Source: Culex pipiens pallens
Taxonomy: Eukaryota; Arthropoda; Insecta; Diptera; Culicidae
Reading direction: 5' to 3'
Assembly (NCBI RefSeq): GCF_016801865.2
Contig: NC_068938.1
Coordinates: forward strand, 5,629,338-5,693,337
DNA length: 64,000 bases
Made by a program: the position numbers and the translations under genes. This document shows, piece by piece, positions 35,173 to 45,887 of this stretch (its first letter is position 1; every line of letters starts with the position of its first letter). A model generated the notes under the pieces. That model did no database searches, was not told the DNA's origin, and saw nothing but the letters and a program-made list of their open reading frames with translations.

Positions 35173-36711
35173 TGATCACCAGTTTGGAAGCAGTTTTAAA
35201 ATAAAAAAAAATAGCTTAGAAGATTTTGACGTAATTTTCAGTGCAATAATTTACAAGCTTGCTTGCAAAAAAGTGGTGATTGTAAATCAAAATATTGCAG
35301 AACGTTTCTCAAACTATCGAAAAGCAAAAAAAATGCCATACAAATGCTTCTATAATGTTTTTATCAAATCTTTGTAAAATTTAGTTTTACGAATTTTTCA
35401 AAGTTCAAGTTTCACGTCAGCCCAATTGGAGAAAACTTCAAATCTTATGTTTCTAAAAATAAATTTAAAAGAATTTATTTTTTGTTAATTTGTTATCCTT
35501 ATCAAAAAATAATCCGTTAAACAATATTACAACAAAGCCAGAAAAATCCCAGACACATTCCAAATGGTTCAATTTTTGACATTGAAAATCCATAAATAAT
35601 TTCTGAGATATCATCGTCTGAATAACTAGTATGAGCAATTTAGTGAGACTACGGAAAGCATTTTTTTAATATCAAACTTTCTGTGAACGTTTTTCTATTA
35701 ACATAGAAGTCATTAGTCTATCATACATGTTTTCATAAAATTCTAGCAGCTATCTGTATAAAATGGCTATCAAATAAAATTGGTGTCTTGATAACGGATT
35801 TTCTGATCGATTTGGTGTCTTCAGGAAAATTGCCTAGGACTATTGAGAAAAAATACACTTCTTATCTCTACATTTTCAAAATTGCCCAAAAATAATCCAT
35901 TAAAAAAAAACATTTTTTAACATGTTTTAATTGACAAAAATAATATCTTTAGAGTTATGTCACTCTTTGGTCACTAATCAATTGGAAGTGTTGCCAAATT
36001 TTCTAAAAAAAAACTGACTAAAACATTAATAATGTCGTTTATTTTACTGTATTCTTAGGTTTAAATTCATAATCGAGAACGATTATTTCTTTGTTATCTC
36101 TGATTTGGATGATGTTTTCTGTGAACTATTTCTATAATAAAAGAAGTAATTATTGCATACATTAATAAGTATTGTTCAGAACTTCTCAGAAATAAAAAAA
36201 AACGCTCTGAAAAAATACAATTTTATAAATTCGACTGTTCTATTCAAAAAATGAATTCCGCAAAAATAAACATTTTAAAAAAATCATGTTTTTGAATATA
36301 TTTGAGATGACAAAAATGTCATTTTTATACCAATGGCACAAGTTGGTGAAAAACAATGTAACAGTGTTGCCATATTTGAAAAAAATATTATAATTTATTT
36401 TTACATTTTGAAAATGTTGGAATTTTGTTTGACTTTATTTCAGATGTAAATTCAAATTTTGAGTCTGTAGAAGTTATGACCAAGCTTGACAATATCTGAA
36501 AATTAAAATCGACAGATCAAAAAAAAACCTTTTAATTTGCGTTGACTATGATTTGATTGGACCAATTGCTGAGGCACAGAATCTGAAAGGAAGGCAAACA
36601 GAAAAAAACGAGGTCGTCTCTACCTTACCAAAATTGAAACTATAGGCCAAAAAAATCTGATCTTTAGAATAAAAATTGTATATAAAGTATAAAAAAGTCA
36701 TTCCTAACATT
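35173..36711. other. AT-rich stretch with decayed fold-back pieces
   Basis: A piece near 35790-35850 carries TTTTCTGATCGATTTGGTGT and CTTCAGGAAAATTGCC, a degenerate recurring core. Nothing else is recognised; short frames are AT-rich and featureless. Confidence 0.4.
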
Positions 36712-37085
36712 TTTTTCAATTCTATTCAATTCAATTAGTTTTTATTAGTAAATGATCAAAAAGTAAATAAATAAAAAATAATAAATAAATTTACAATTTC
36801 ATCTTTCATATAACCTAACAATGTTTTGGAGTTCAACTATGGTTTTTACTATAATTCATTTGGATGTAATTGGATATTTTTATAATGGATTTGGCAAGAG
36901 AAGGAAAAATAAAAAAAAACTTTCGAGATTTGCTAAGGAAAAAGATAGAAAAAGAAAAAGCTTAAAACTAAATCACAGTTTGTTTTGTCTTTTGACGTCG
37001 AAAAACGTCAAAACTTATCCATTGCAGATGTACTTCATCATCAGCTCACTGTGAACATGGAATTGATCTGCCTCGTTCCGCCAGA
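36712..37085 (-). mobile_element. 5'-truncated second copy of the gag-only retrotransposon
   Basis: On the minus strand the copy begins inside gag: residues RNEADQFHVHSELMMKYICN and a final G align with RNKAEQFLALGELMIKHIYK and G of the intact element, and the stop is at the same place (37015-37017). The 3' UTR then matches in order (CTGTGAT, TAGTTTTAAGCTTT, CTATC, AAAGTTTTTTTTTAT, AACTCCAAAAC) and ends in an AATAAA-containing run and AATTGAATTGAA. About 33 bp, itself palindromic (TTTTGACG and CGTCAAAA), is inserted just after the stop. There is no trace of reverse transcriptase between gag and UTR. Confidence 0.82.
37015..37085 (-). pseudogene. Gag C-terminal remnant
   Basis: About 22 codons of the gag C-terminus ending in the conserved stop; an in-frame stop and loss of similarity occur just upstream (about 37090). 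It is the coding part of the truncated element and shows substitutions compared with the intact copy, so the two are not a recent duplication. Confidence 0.7.
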
Positions 37086-37229
37086 AAACATTTTATATAT
37101 GATCGAAAATAAGTGGTTTTAGCGTTTTCAAATGTTGAAATTTATTTGAAAATTTGAATTAATTTGCGCAACTGAATTTTTCGTGTGAAATGTCCAATTT
37201 GAAAAATGGGTTGAATTTTTAGTGTCTAT

Positions 37230-37455
37230 TATTTGCTGACATGTTTTAAAACAATATTGACAACTTTGCCGAAGACTATCTACTCTCAATACACAATTTT
37301 TTAAAAAAGCCTTTTTGTATGGACGGTCGCAAAACTTGTAGGAAGACTTATATGGACGAACCAATGATGCTAAATGACTTCTTTTGTTTTAGAAAACGTA
37401 TACACAAAGTGTCATAAAATAAAAAAAAAACAATTTTGAGAGGATTGCTCTGAAG
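37230..37455 (+). mobile_element. Right-arm fragment of the GAGCAATTCTC fold-back family
   Basis: It carries GACAACTTTGCCGAAGAC, TTTTTGTATGGACGGTCGC, ACGAACCAATGATGCTAAAT and the terminus GAGAGGATTGCTC, in the order seen at 43590-43840. The left arm is absent. Confidence 0.6.
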
Positions 37456-38428
37456 CAAAATGGCTCATTTGGTCAGAGAACAAATATTCACAAAAAAGCC
37501 TTTGAAAATCGCTCTATAGCATTTCAAACAAAATGTATTTGAATTTCATATGTCTTGTAATGTTTGATACATAAACTATGTCACAAACATTGATTTTGTC
37601 GATCAATATCCTCTTCAATGTCACTGCCACCTAAGTTAAACTACCCGAATTCTCCAACTGCAACTCCACCACGCTTTCAAAACGATATGAATTTTGAATT
37701 CAACAATTACGAGTTCCGTATCGAAAAATGAATAACGAATGAGTCAGGATTTGGTCTCAACCTCGAGGTTCAAAAACCGCATCAACTTCCAAAATGCTCA
37801 GACACGGCTCAGCCTGAAACACACACACACACACGCTTCAAACTTCTCCAGCTCAGTTTTACATCACCCCATCATGAATGTTGTGTGGTGGTAGCAACCG
37901 TCAAAGGGTTCGTTCGTTCGTTTGGTAGTTTAGGGCTCTCTTGGGAGCTTTCGTCGTCGTCATGAGCTCCGGCACCGGATTATCCGGGCTTCGTTCGTTT
38001 CGGGGGGTGACTGGGATCCACATCAGAGGGCTGCAAGTTGGGGGGATGTTTTGTAATTTATCATTTAATTTAATAGCCTCACCCACTTGCTTCTCTTGGA
38101 GCTCCCCACTTTTTTTCTGGCGCTCTCGCTTGGCTCGGGTCTATGAAATGTGATCCTAGCCCTGAATTGGATTTCTACCTGTTTTAATTAAACATGTACG
38201 CGAAGTGAGAGTAAAGTGAGAGCACAAAGCACACACGAAACATATGATGCTACAGAGTCAGTTGATGGTGGTTAAAAAAGATTAAATTGTTGATGCCATG
38301 GAAACAGAAATTAAAACTGAACACATTATTTGAGCGAATATAATTGCCTCACCAAAACAATCTTCAACAATGTCATTTCTTATTTTTTTTAATGATAACA
38401 TTTTTGATTGGATAATTTAAAGTCAACA
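37456..38428. other. Low-copy stretch before the heptamer array
   Basis: Balanced composition, an (AC)n run near 37820, no gene recognised. Confidence 0.4.
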
Positions 38429-38811
38429 ATCAAGAGTTAAGAGTTAAGAGTTAAGAGTTAAGAGTTAAGAGTTAAGAGTTAAGAGTCAAGAGTCAAGAGT
38501 CAAGAGTCAAGAGTCAAGAGTCAAGAGTCAAGAGTCAAGAGTCAAGAGTCAAGAGTCAAGAGTCAAGAGTCAAGAGTCAAGAGTCAAGAGTCAAGAGTCA
38601 AGAGTCAAGAGTCAAGAGTCAAGAGTCAAGAGTCAAGAGTCAAGAGTCAAGAGTCAAGAGTCAAGAGTCAAGAGTCAAGAGTCAAGAGTCAAGAGTCAAG
38701 AGTCAAGAGTCAAGAGTCAAGAGTCAAGAGTCAAGAGTCAAGAGTCAAGAGTCAAGAGTCAAGAGTCAAGAGTCAAGAGTCAAGAGTCAAGAGTCAAGAG
38801 TCAAAAGTCAA
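38429..38811 (+). repeat. Heptamer minisatellite of about 54 units
   Basis: Seven-base units run without a gap. The first block (about 7 units) is AAGAGTT and the rest (about 47 units) AAGAGTC, with one switch point near 38485. The block structure shows that the array grew from the right-hand variant by tandem duplication. Flanking DNA (AAGTCAACAATCAAGAGT, AAAAGTCAACG) looks like the seed. Confidence 0.95.
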
Positions 38812-41800
38812 CGAAAAAGTTAATCATTGCTTACCTAGGCAATTTTCACAAAATTCCATCAAATCAAATATTAATTAAAAATTAAATTAGGTCGGGTTCC
38901 TTTTCTTCAAATTAAAAGTTTTGTTTTGAATAACAGAAAATCATTAATCACCGTTTAAGGAAACAAGAGTCTCAGATTTCCTTTAACGCCACCTGATCCA
39001 ACTCCGATAGACAGTTAAACACTTTTTTCACCGTCTCGCCAATAATTTTCAGCGACAAAAAAATGCTTCCCTTTCTAGAAAGTTTTCTGGACAGGACAGG
39101 TAAGCATGATGAAAAAATGAGAATGAAACGAAAAAAAAAGTTTTATATTCCGCTACCTTATCGCAATTTCCGTCCTTCGATAAACTACCCTCCAACAAGG
39201 GGACAGGAAGAAAGAAAAACTTTCTTTTTCGCAGACACCTGTTGTGTCGCGGTCGGTGTCGTTTGGCCCTTTGGAAAATTCTGCTCACTTTCCGAGACCA
39301 TCAAGAATCATGAAAAACTACCAGAGGAAGGACCTTTTGCTTTACGACGATGTCGTCGTCGTCGTCGGTGGTTGTAATTTTATATTGAAAGAGAGAGAAC
39401 TTGTAAGGAATATTGCGACAAAGTATGATTTACTGCGCTAACGAGTCCAATAAAATCAGTTGGGAGCCCGGAGCGTAATTTTTTCTAACTTTTCAGCGAA
39501 TAAAGAATCGTCCGGAAATCGATTAACGCTCACCAAAGAGAGAGCTTCTAAATGTTGACACAAGTGAATCGCACAATTGCTGCAAACGATTAGATTTCAA
39601 TTTCCGAAACCAAATTCCACAATCAGATTCTGAACACAAATTTCAACAAAAAGCCACAAATTGATGGTCCCTCCCCCCCTCAACTTTTACGACGAACGTC
39701 CCTCGTAAAATTAAATCTCTTTCCGATTGCAAACATTGGGGTGTGATGACCATGAAAAGTAAACACAAACCCTCACACATTTTCGAGCAAGTTTTCAGTT
39801 AGTTCGACGATAAAATCGATTGCATCAAAACCACGTTCGGATAATTTGGCCCCGAGGCTGCAAATCGACCTTTTTTTCCTGATCAGAAAAAACACGTTCC
39901 AAATTTAGCTTGAGGGGAAATGTTTTCCCTTAACAATTGAGTTTTAGGATGAGATATCAAGCAGGGACGCTCTGTTATCAGTTATCATGAAAGCAAATTG
40001 ATACAAATCTCCTGTGGTTTCTTTTTGGGTTGTTTGTCATTTTCTTCTACCATTTTTTTTTTTTGAAAGATGAAAAAAGTCGCGGGAGGGCGAGCTACCT
40101 ACTAATGGACAGTGAATGATTTTATTGCGTAATGCGTAACACTTTGAAACATATAAAAAGTTTTTTTTTTTATTTTTGTATTTTTGTATTTTTGTATTTT
40201 TGTATTTTTGTATTTTTGTATTTTAGTATTTTTGTATTTTTTCGGGGTGTTTTCTTTTCCATCATTTCAGATTCATCTGACCCGAAGGCCAAAACCATTT
40301 TCTTTGAAAGTTATGAATTGGATCCTATCTCTCGCTCAAGACGTGGCCAGACAAGGAAAAACTCTCTCCCCCGTAGGGAATGGCCCAAATTACGGCCGTC
40401 TGCACTAATTGATCATCGACCTGGTCTCGAGAAGCGCTCTGGCACAGCTGGAAATCGGTCAACAAAAAAGCTTCTTTTTTTTCGTGAAGCGAAGTGGGGC
40501 GTACTTTTAGGTTGTGTTGTTTGTTTGGGGAAAATTCGTTCCAGAAGCGATAATTGGATGGAAAATATTCATTAAAGTTACGCGCAACTGATAATTGAAA
40601 AGGCTTCGAAAACGAAAGCTCATTTGGATCAATTTCTGCATACAATTTAAACAGTTCCAAAATAACAATCACCCTTTTCCCATGCTGAGTCGAACAGAAA
40701 GCTTTCCCCAAGGCTCGCTTGAAACGTGCAACAAAAGCAATCAAACAACTGCTGCTGTAACAACAAAGTAGTCTGTGAAAATAAATGGAACCAGCAGCCA
40801 GCGGCAGCAGCAGTGCATTTGATGGCTCTTTTCAGAACGGATGAGTCTCAATCACAGGAACCTATGAATTGAACACAGAAAGACGATTAAAATGGAAAAA
40901 ATGTTCTTTTGAATTGATTTTTCGGAATGATGTATTTTTTTCACTCACTGGACGTACTTTGGTTGTATTACATAATTCTGTTAATTGAAAAAACAGTTAT
41001 TTGAAAAAAGAATGTTTTAAACCAATGAAGTTCACCAACGATGCAACATGCGATGCTACAAGGAAACTGACAGCATCGTCACAGTGTGCCATGACCGTGC
41101 TGCTCCATGACTGAGGAGACATTTTTATGTCACGCAACTTGGTAACGATGTTGCTTGGATGTTTGCGATGCCACAGAGCAGAGTGTGTATTTGAAGATGG
41201 TTCGTGTATTTAGTTTTTGTTGCATCAGTAGAACAGTCTGTTCGAAATTGGTATAAAAGGTTGCTAGTTTAGCGAGATTTTTTTTTTGTTTTGTTTTATT
41301 AATTTCAGTTTTCTTTTTGTTATATTAAAATGAATGAAAATGAAAAAAATAAGCAAAACACTCTAAATTTAAGAATTTTGGCAGAGTAATGTAATTCTCA
41401 TCACAAGTCACAAACCTAAATTTCTCGACCTAATCCTCCCGGATTTGATGCCCCCTCCCCTTTACATCACCTCTTCAGAATTCATACCCGAAACCACCTA
41501 ACTTAATCCTCGTTATTTCAGCATTGAAATTGTGTGTAGATGCACTCCTCGGCACTGCATTTCGCCTAAGAGGAATAAATTTGCGGCTGGGAGGTGGGTT
41601 GCAGGTGCTTAGTTAGCATGGCAGATTAGAACTAATCGGTTTTCCGCAATCATAACACCAGCTTCAGCCAGTTAGGTTGAGGTACCGGAAGCTGAGCAAA
41701 CTTTGTTGGGTGGAAAAGTGGATTAGTTGCTGCAGGTGGATTTCACAGGATTTGTCATTGCAGTCTGACCAATGTTTTGAAGTGATTAAATTGTTGTTTT

Positions 41801-42026
41801 GTACACTTTATGAGCTATTTTTTTTCAAAGTAACATTAAATTACGAAACCAAAAACAAATCAATTCAGTACAGTGAGTTCTTTAACGAGACTGAGAGAAT
41901 GAGTGACTCAAGCTTTAGTGAGAAGTATACAATTTACAAGGCACGTGAGAAAGAGCTCAATTCCTTGAGAAAAAAAAATTATGCACAATTTCATATATTT
42001 GTTAGCTTTACACATTGTTGTTATCC
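38812..42026. other. Low-copy stretch, 38.8-42.0 kb
   Basis: Balanced to AT-rich without TE ends. It holds an 8-bp tandem repeat (TATTTTTG about nine times, 40165-40240) and GTC triplets near 39350. A strong-looking acceptor at about 41520 is discussed among the rejected items. No gene called. Confidence 0.4.
40165..40240 (+). repeat. Octamer tandem repeat (TATTTTTG)
   Basis: About nine units of TATTTTTG with one variant (TATTTTAG). Simple slippage repeat. Confidence 0.85.
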
Positions 42027-42124
42027 CCGAGCAGGGGTAAATTACACGGGAATACCAAATTTTGGTATTACTTGGGAAAATAACAGGGACCAAAATGTAC
42101 ACTTGGTTGCCCAGTAATAGATGA

Positions 42125-43837
42125 GCAATTCTCTGAGATTTCGGTCATTCGATTTTTTTTTGTATTTTTTAATCCGGCTGAAACTTTTTTGGTGCCTTCG
42201 TTAGTTTGTCCATATAATTTTCCATACAAACTTGGCAGCTGTCCATACAAAAATGATGTATGAAAATTCAAAAATCTGTATCTTTTGAAGGAATTTTTTG
42301 ATCGATTTGGTGTCTTCGGCAAAGTTGTAGGTATGGATATGGACTACACTGAAAAAAATGATACACGGTAAAAAAAATTTTGGTGATTTTTAATTTCATT
42401 TTTTGTCACTAAAACTTGATTTGCAAAAAAACACTATTTTTATTTTTTTTATTTTTTGATATGTTTTAGAGGACATAAAATGCCAACTTTTCTGAAATTT
42501 CCAGAATGGGCAAAAAATCTTTGACCGAGTTATAATTTTTTGAATCAATACTGATTTTTTTCAAAAAATCGAAATATTGGTTGTAAAAATATTTTCAAAA
42601 ATTTAAAATCAAGACCAAGGATAAGTGCAGTGCTTCTGGGGACGCGCAGTCCTGTTTTTTCTCGATAATTTTCGTCTCTTTTGTGTCGCTGTTTGTGTGC
42701 ATGGGGTGATTGGTCATAATAATTGAATAATGCCTTCATAAGTGCAGTGCTTCTGGGGACGCGCAGTCCTGTTTTTTTCGCGATAATTTTCGTCGTAAAT
42801 GATCGTAAAAATTTATTCCAACTTTCAGTTTTAGTATTACCTCATCAAACTATCGATTTTATGAAGAGTAAAGCGTCATTTATTTACTATTTTTGAAATT
42901 TGCTCGCGTTATCTAAATTGTAAAAACAGTAAAATTATACTGATAAGTCCAGCCCATAGCACTACTGCTCGGCTGGCACGCGTTCGATAAAAATAAACCA
43001 TTTTAAATAATCAATTATCTATCTTTCCGCAGCCGGCTGCCTAAGATTTAAAAAATTTGAACCGATAAACAAAATGCTCATGGTCACATCACTGCCACTC
43101 GTGAATCCTGACCTCATACCCATCTACTAACCCCCTCAAAACTCATGTGATACTTTGTCGGAGAAGCAGTCGATTGGGCGGTCTCTATCACTCAAGTATC
43201 GGACTAACATTCCCATCCACTTCCCCGTGACCCTACCACTGGTCGTGGCCGGCGCCGGTATTGATTAGCATGATAGGGGCCTTTGAGAAGTTGCGAAGCG
43301 AGGAAAGATAGCACCCACTCATCTTCCACGGCTCGTGGATGTAACTTCTGGAGGTCCTGGTCAATAACGGAGTAGCAACTGCGGGTGGGCACCTATGCTT
43401 ATGCTTATGCTTTGCTTATTCTGGAAATTTCAGAAAAGTTGGCATTTTATGTCCTCTAAAACATATCAAAAAATAAAATAAAATAAAAATAGTGTTTTTT
43501 TGCAAATCAAGTTTTAGTGACAAAAAGTGAAATAAAAAAATCACCAATTTTTTTTACCGTGTATCATTTTTTTTCAGTGCGGTCCATATCCATACCTACA
43601 ACTTTGCCGAAGATACCAAATCGATCAAAAAATTCCTTCAGAAGATACAGATTTTTGAATTTTCACATATCATTTTTGTATGGACAGCTGCCAAATTTGT
43701 ATGGAAAATTATATGAACGAACTAATGATGCAAAATGGCTTTTTTGGGCATACCGAAGGCACCAAAAAAGTTTCAGCCGGATTAAAAAATACAAAAATTA
43801 AAATTATAGAAAAAAGACCGATTCCGTAGAGAACTGC
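42125..43837. mobile_element. GAGCAATTCTC fold-back element with 4-bp target duplication
   Basis: The ends are GAGCAATTCTC and GAGAACTGCTC, flanked by AGAT on both sides. About 300 bp of each end are inverse copies: CAGCTGTCCATACAAAAATG, CTTTTGAAGGAATTTTTTGA and GATCGATTTGGTGTCTTCGG on the left recur inverted at 43590-43800. A retroposon (about 42615-43412) sits in the centre. No transposase frame. Many solo arms of this family are scattered in the window. Confidence 0.82.
42615..43412 (+). mobile_element. Retroposon nested in the fold-back
   Basis: It starts with two monomers 117 bp apart, each AAGTGCAGTGCTTCTGGGGA, CGCGCAGTCCTGTTTTTT and CGATAATTTTCGTC (42621 and 42738). It ends in a short-repeat tail, TATGCTTATGCTTATGC, with no inverted ends. 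The 3' region (about 43080-43400) is GC-richer than its surroundings. Tandem 5' monomers and a short-repeat tail are features of non-LTR retrotransposons, here with no coding frame. The centre of the host palindrome was lost or displaced. Confidence 0.6.
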
Positions 43838-44268
43838 TCAGATGGTAAAATACCATGAAATCATACCAAAGTCTTGTATGTGGAAGGGCACAACAATACC
43901 AAACCATGTTATTCCAAGGGTTAAATAATACCTCAAAATAAAACCATTACAATACCAAGTTGAGGTCTTCTAGATTGTTGAACATTGCTTGAATACCAAA
44001 ACTTGGTTTTGCCATGGTTTTATTTTTAGGTATTCCCGCGCCCTTGGAAAATCTGATTTTGGTATTCCTATGGTCGTCCACACACATGATTTTGGTATGA
44101 TTTCATGGTATTTTACCATCTATTACTGGGCAACCAAGGGCACATTTTGGTCGCTGGTATTTGCACAAGTATACCAAAATTTGGTATTTTCATGCCATCT
44201 TTTAGTGCAGCAGTTGCAGTTAGTGAAAAAAAGGAAATGATCCATTTGCAACAGCCAAATCTACTCAC

Positions 44269-44361
44269 CTGATGATTCCATGTTGTTCTTAGTGATATTC
44301 TTCACCACATTGAATACATTTGTCATTGATGAACGGCCTGTGCATGAAGTTCTTGAAGCCT
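44269..44361 (-). CDS. Isolated 93-nt internal exon, minus strand, gene unknown
   Basis: The minus strand reads CTTGTTATTTTTCAG/AGGCTTC at the acceptor and GAATCATCAG/GTGAGTAG at the donor, both close to consensus. The 93 nt stay open in one frame as ASRTSCTGRSSMTNVFNVVK and then NITKNNMESS, with phase 1 at both ends (symmetric, so skipping would keep the frame). A second frame reads GFKNFMHRPFINDKCIQCGE, then EYH and stop, with a CX2C pair, and could be an alternative terminal exon. The exon lies between transposon remnants, so its survival suggests function. I do not recognise the protein. Confidence 0.45.
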
Positions 44362-44864
44362 CTGAAAAATAACAAGATTGAAAAATAAGTGTTATTGAAA
44401 TGAAACTGGATTGAAATACACCAAAATTCATTAATCTGTCGATTGACTCGTTTTTCCAAGTAATTAGTTATCCCGACTTAAAGAAATTTCAACGATTTAA
44501 AAAAAAATCCTGGTGGGTATTATCAAAAAAAATTAAAATCAGCTTTAACATTTTTGGGTTTCAAATCGTTTTAGCGCAAAATTAATTATCTTGTCAAAAT
44601 TGTTAAAACATTTCACATAGTTTCAGAGGAATTTGAAAAAAAAAAACACTTTAAAACCAAAATATGGTATCCTGAATTTTTTTCCTAATTCCAAGTCATT
44701 TCTTTAGGGGGTATATCAAAAATGTTTAAAATCATGTTTGAAATTTTCGGTTTTCAATGAAAGCATTCGCTTTGAGACATCATTTTAGCGCAAATTAATT
44801 ATTTTATCAAAATTGGTCAAAATTTTCCCATAGTTGCAGAGGAATTTGATAAAATACTGTAGTA

Positions 44865-45077
44865 CCAAAAGAATACCAAAATCTGGTGTTCGATCATTGA
44901 CAAATTCTGCAATTTTGCAATATCAAAACAATACCTTAAATTGGTATGATACCAAATTTTGCTCTTGCATAATCCTTAAGAAACTTTTTAATGGGTCCAG
45001 GAATACCAAAATTTGGTATTGATACCAGAGAAAGGTATTATTACACATTTCCTTTGTTATTTACCCATGCTCTGGTC
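44865..45077. mobile_element. Second ATACCAAA-type MITE copy
   Basis: It repeats ATACCAAAATTTGGTAT-like words and ends ATTTACCCATGCTCTGG, the inverse of the GAGCAGGGGTAAAT start seen at 42029. The left end, near GTAGTACCAAAAG, is eroded. Confidence 0.55.
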
Positions 45078-45171
45078 TGTTTTTGTAAGCTATAGCAATC
45101 AAAGAATAAATTTTCTGTTTGTTTTTTTTTCTCAAATTAAAGTCGCAATATTATTCATCTGATTAAAAATA

Positions 45172-45887
45172 GGGGGTGAGGGGGTAATATGCACCCCCGG
45201 GGCAAAATGCACCTCCTGCTTTTCTCGGTATTTGGAAGAATTTTCCGGGGAAAAACTCATAGAAATTGAAAGCTTAACATTAATAAACCATGCTGGAAAA
45301 AATTGAGCATCGTAGTATAAAAACAGCTTAAGTTATTTGCCAAACTTTAAAATGTTGTGTTTTCATCTAATTTTTATTGAACTTTCATTATGATTTTTGG
45401 ACAATATAAAAAGCATTTATTTTTATTGTAAGTATTGAGGTATATAGTTTTTGTCATAATCTTCACTATTCTGTAGATAGATGTGTCCAAAAACATCAAA
45501 AAATGCATTTTTAATTAAACTTTCTGCAAAAAGCGTGGTCGGGGCAAAATGCACCGCTCTGAAGTTCCTTTGTAAAAACAGCGGTGTCATCTAGTGGTGA
45601 CTAGTGAAAACTGCTTTTATCCGGTGCATTTTGCCCCATGTTGTGGTGCATTTTGCCCCAATGTTGCGGTGCATATTGCCCCGCATGGTTGTTTGAAATG
45701 AATCAAAAATGTTTTTAGAAATTCGATATTTTCGAACAATTTTGAGGTTTTTTAAGACTTTTTTCACAAGGATGACGAAGAATAATAGTTGTTTTAGAAT
45801 ATCGAACAAAATTCTTCCACAGTAATGCTGTAATCGTTGAGAAATCACAGTTTTCCCCTAGGGGGTGCATATTACCCCCTCTCCCCC
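45172..45887. mobile_element. 716-bp TA-flanked TIR element (GGGGGTGAGG ends)
   Basis: The left end GGGGGTGAGGGGGTAATATG and the right end are exact inverses over about 26 bp. TA flanks both (45170-45171, 45888-45889). GGTGCATTTTGCCCC words repeat three times near 45625-45680. Non-coding; Tc1/mariner-like target. Confidence 0.85.

Larger units (their letters stand above)
42027..44205. mobile_element. ATACCAAAATTTGGTAT palindromic MITE, split by an insertion
   Basis: The left part (42027-42124) carries ATACCAAATTTTGGTAT and ACTTGGTTGCCCAGTAATAG. The right part (43841-44205) carries the inverse, ATTACTGGGCAACCAAG and ATACCAAAATTTGGTAT. The arms, joined through the matching TGGTAAAATACCATGAAATC pair, make one palindrome. 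It is interrupted exactly after AGAT by the 42125-43837 element. The left end CCGAGCAGGGGTAAAT resembles ends of the AATAAC family. Right end is approximate. Confidence 0.7.

Noticed and set aside
36821..37054. 77-codon + strand frame
   Set aside because: It is the antisense of the 3' UTR and gag tail of the truncated retrotransposon.
41520..41610. Possible + strand exon after CTAACTTAATCCTCGTTATTTCAG-type acceptor
   Set aside because: The acceptor and branch site look good and one frame reads LKLCVDALLGTAFRLRGINL, but no clear donor and no family match could be established.
42029..45077. One large element bounded by GAGCAGGGGTAAAT and its inverse ATTTACCCATGCTC
   Set aside because: The ends match, but the DNA between includes a separate exon and two distinct palindromic copies, so two related MITEs explain it better.
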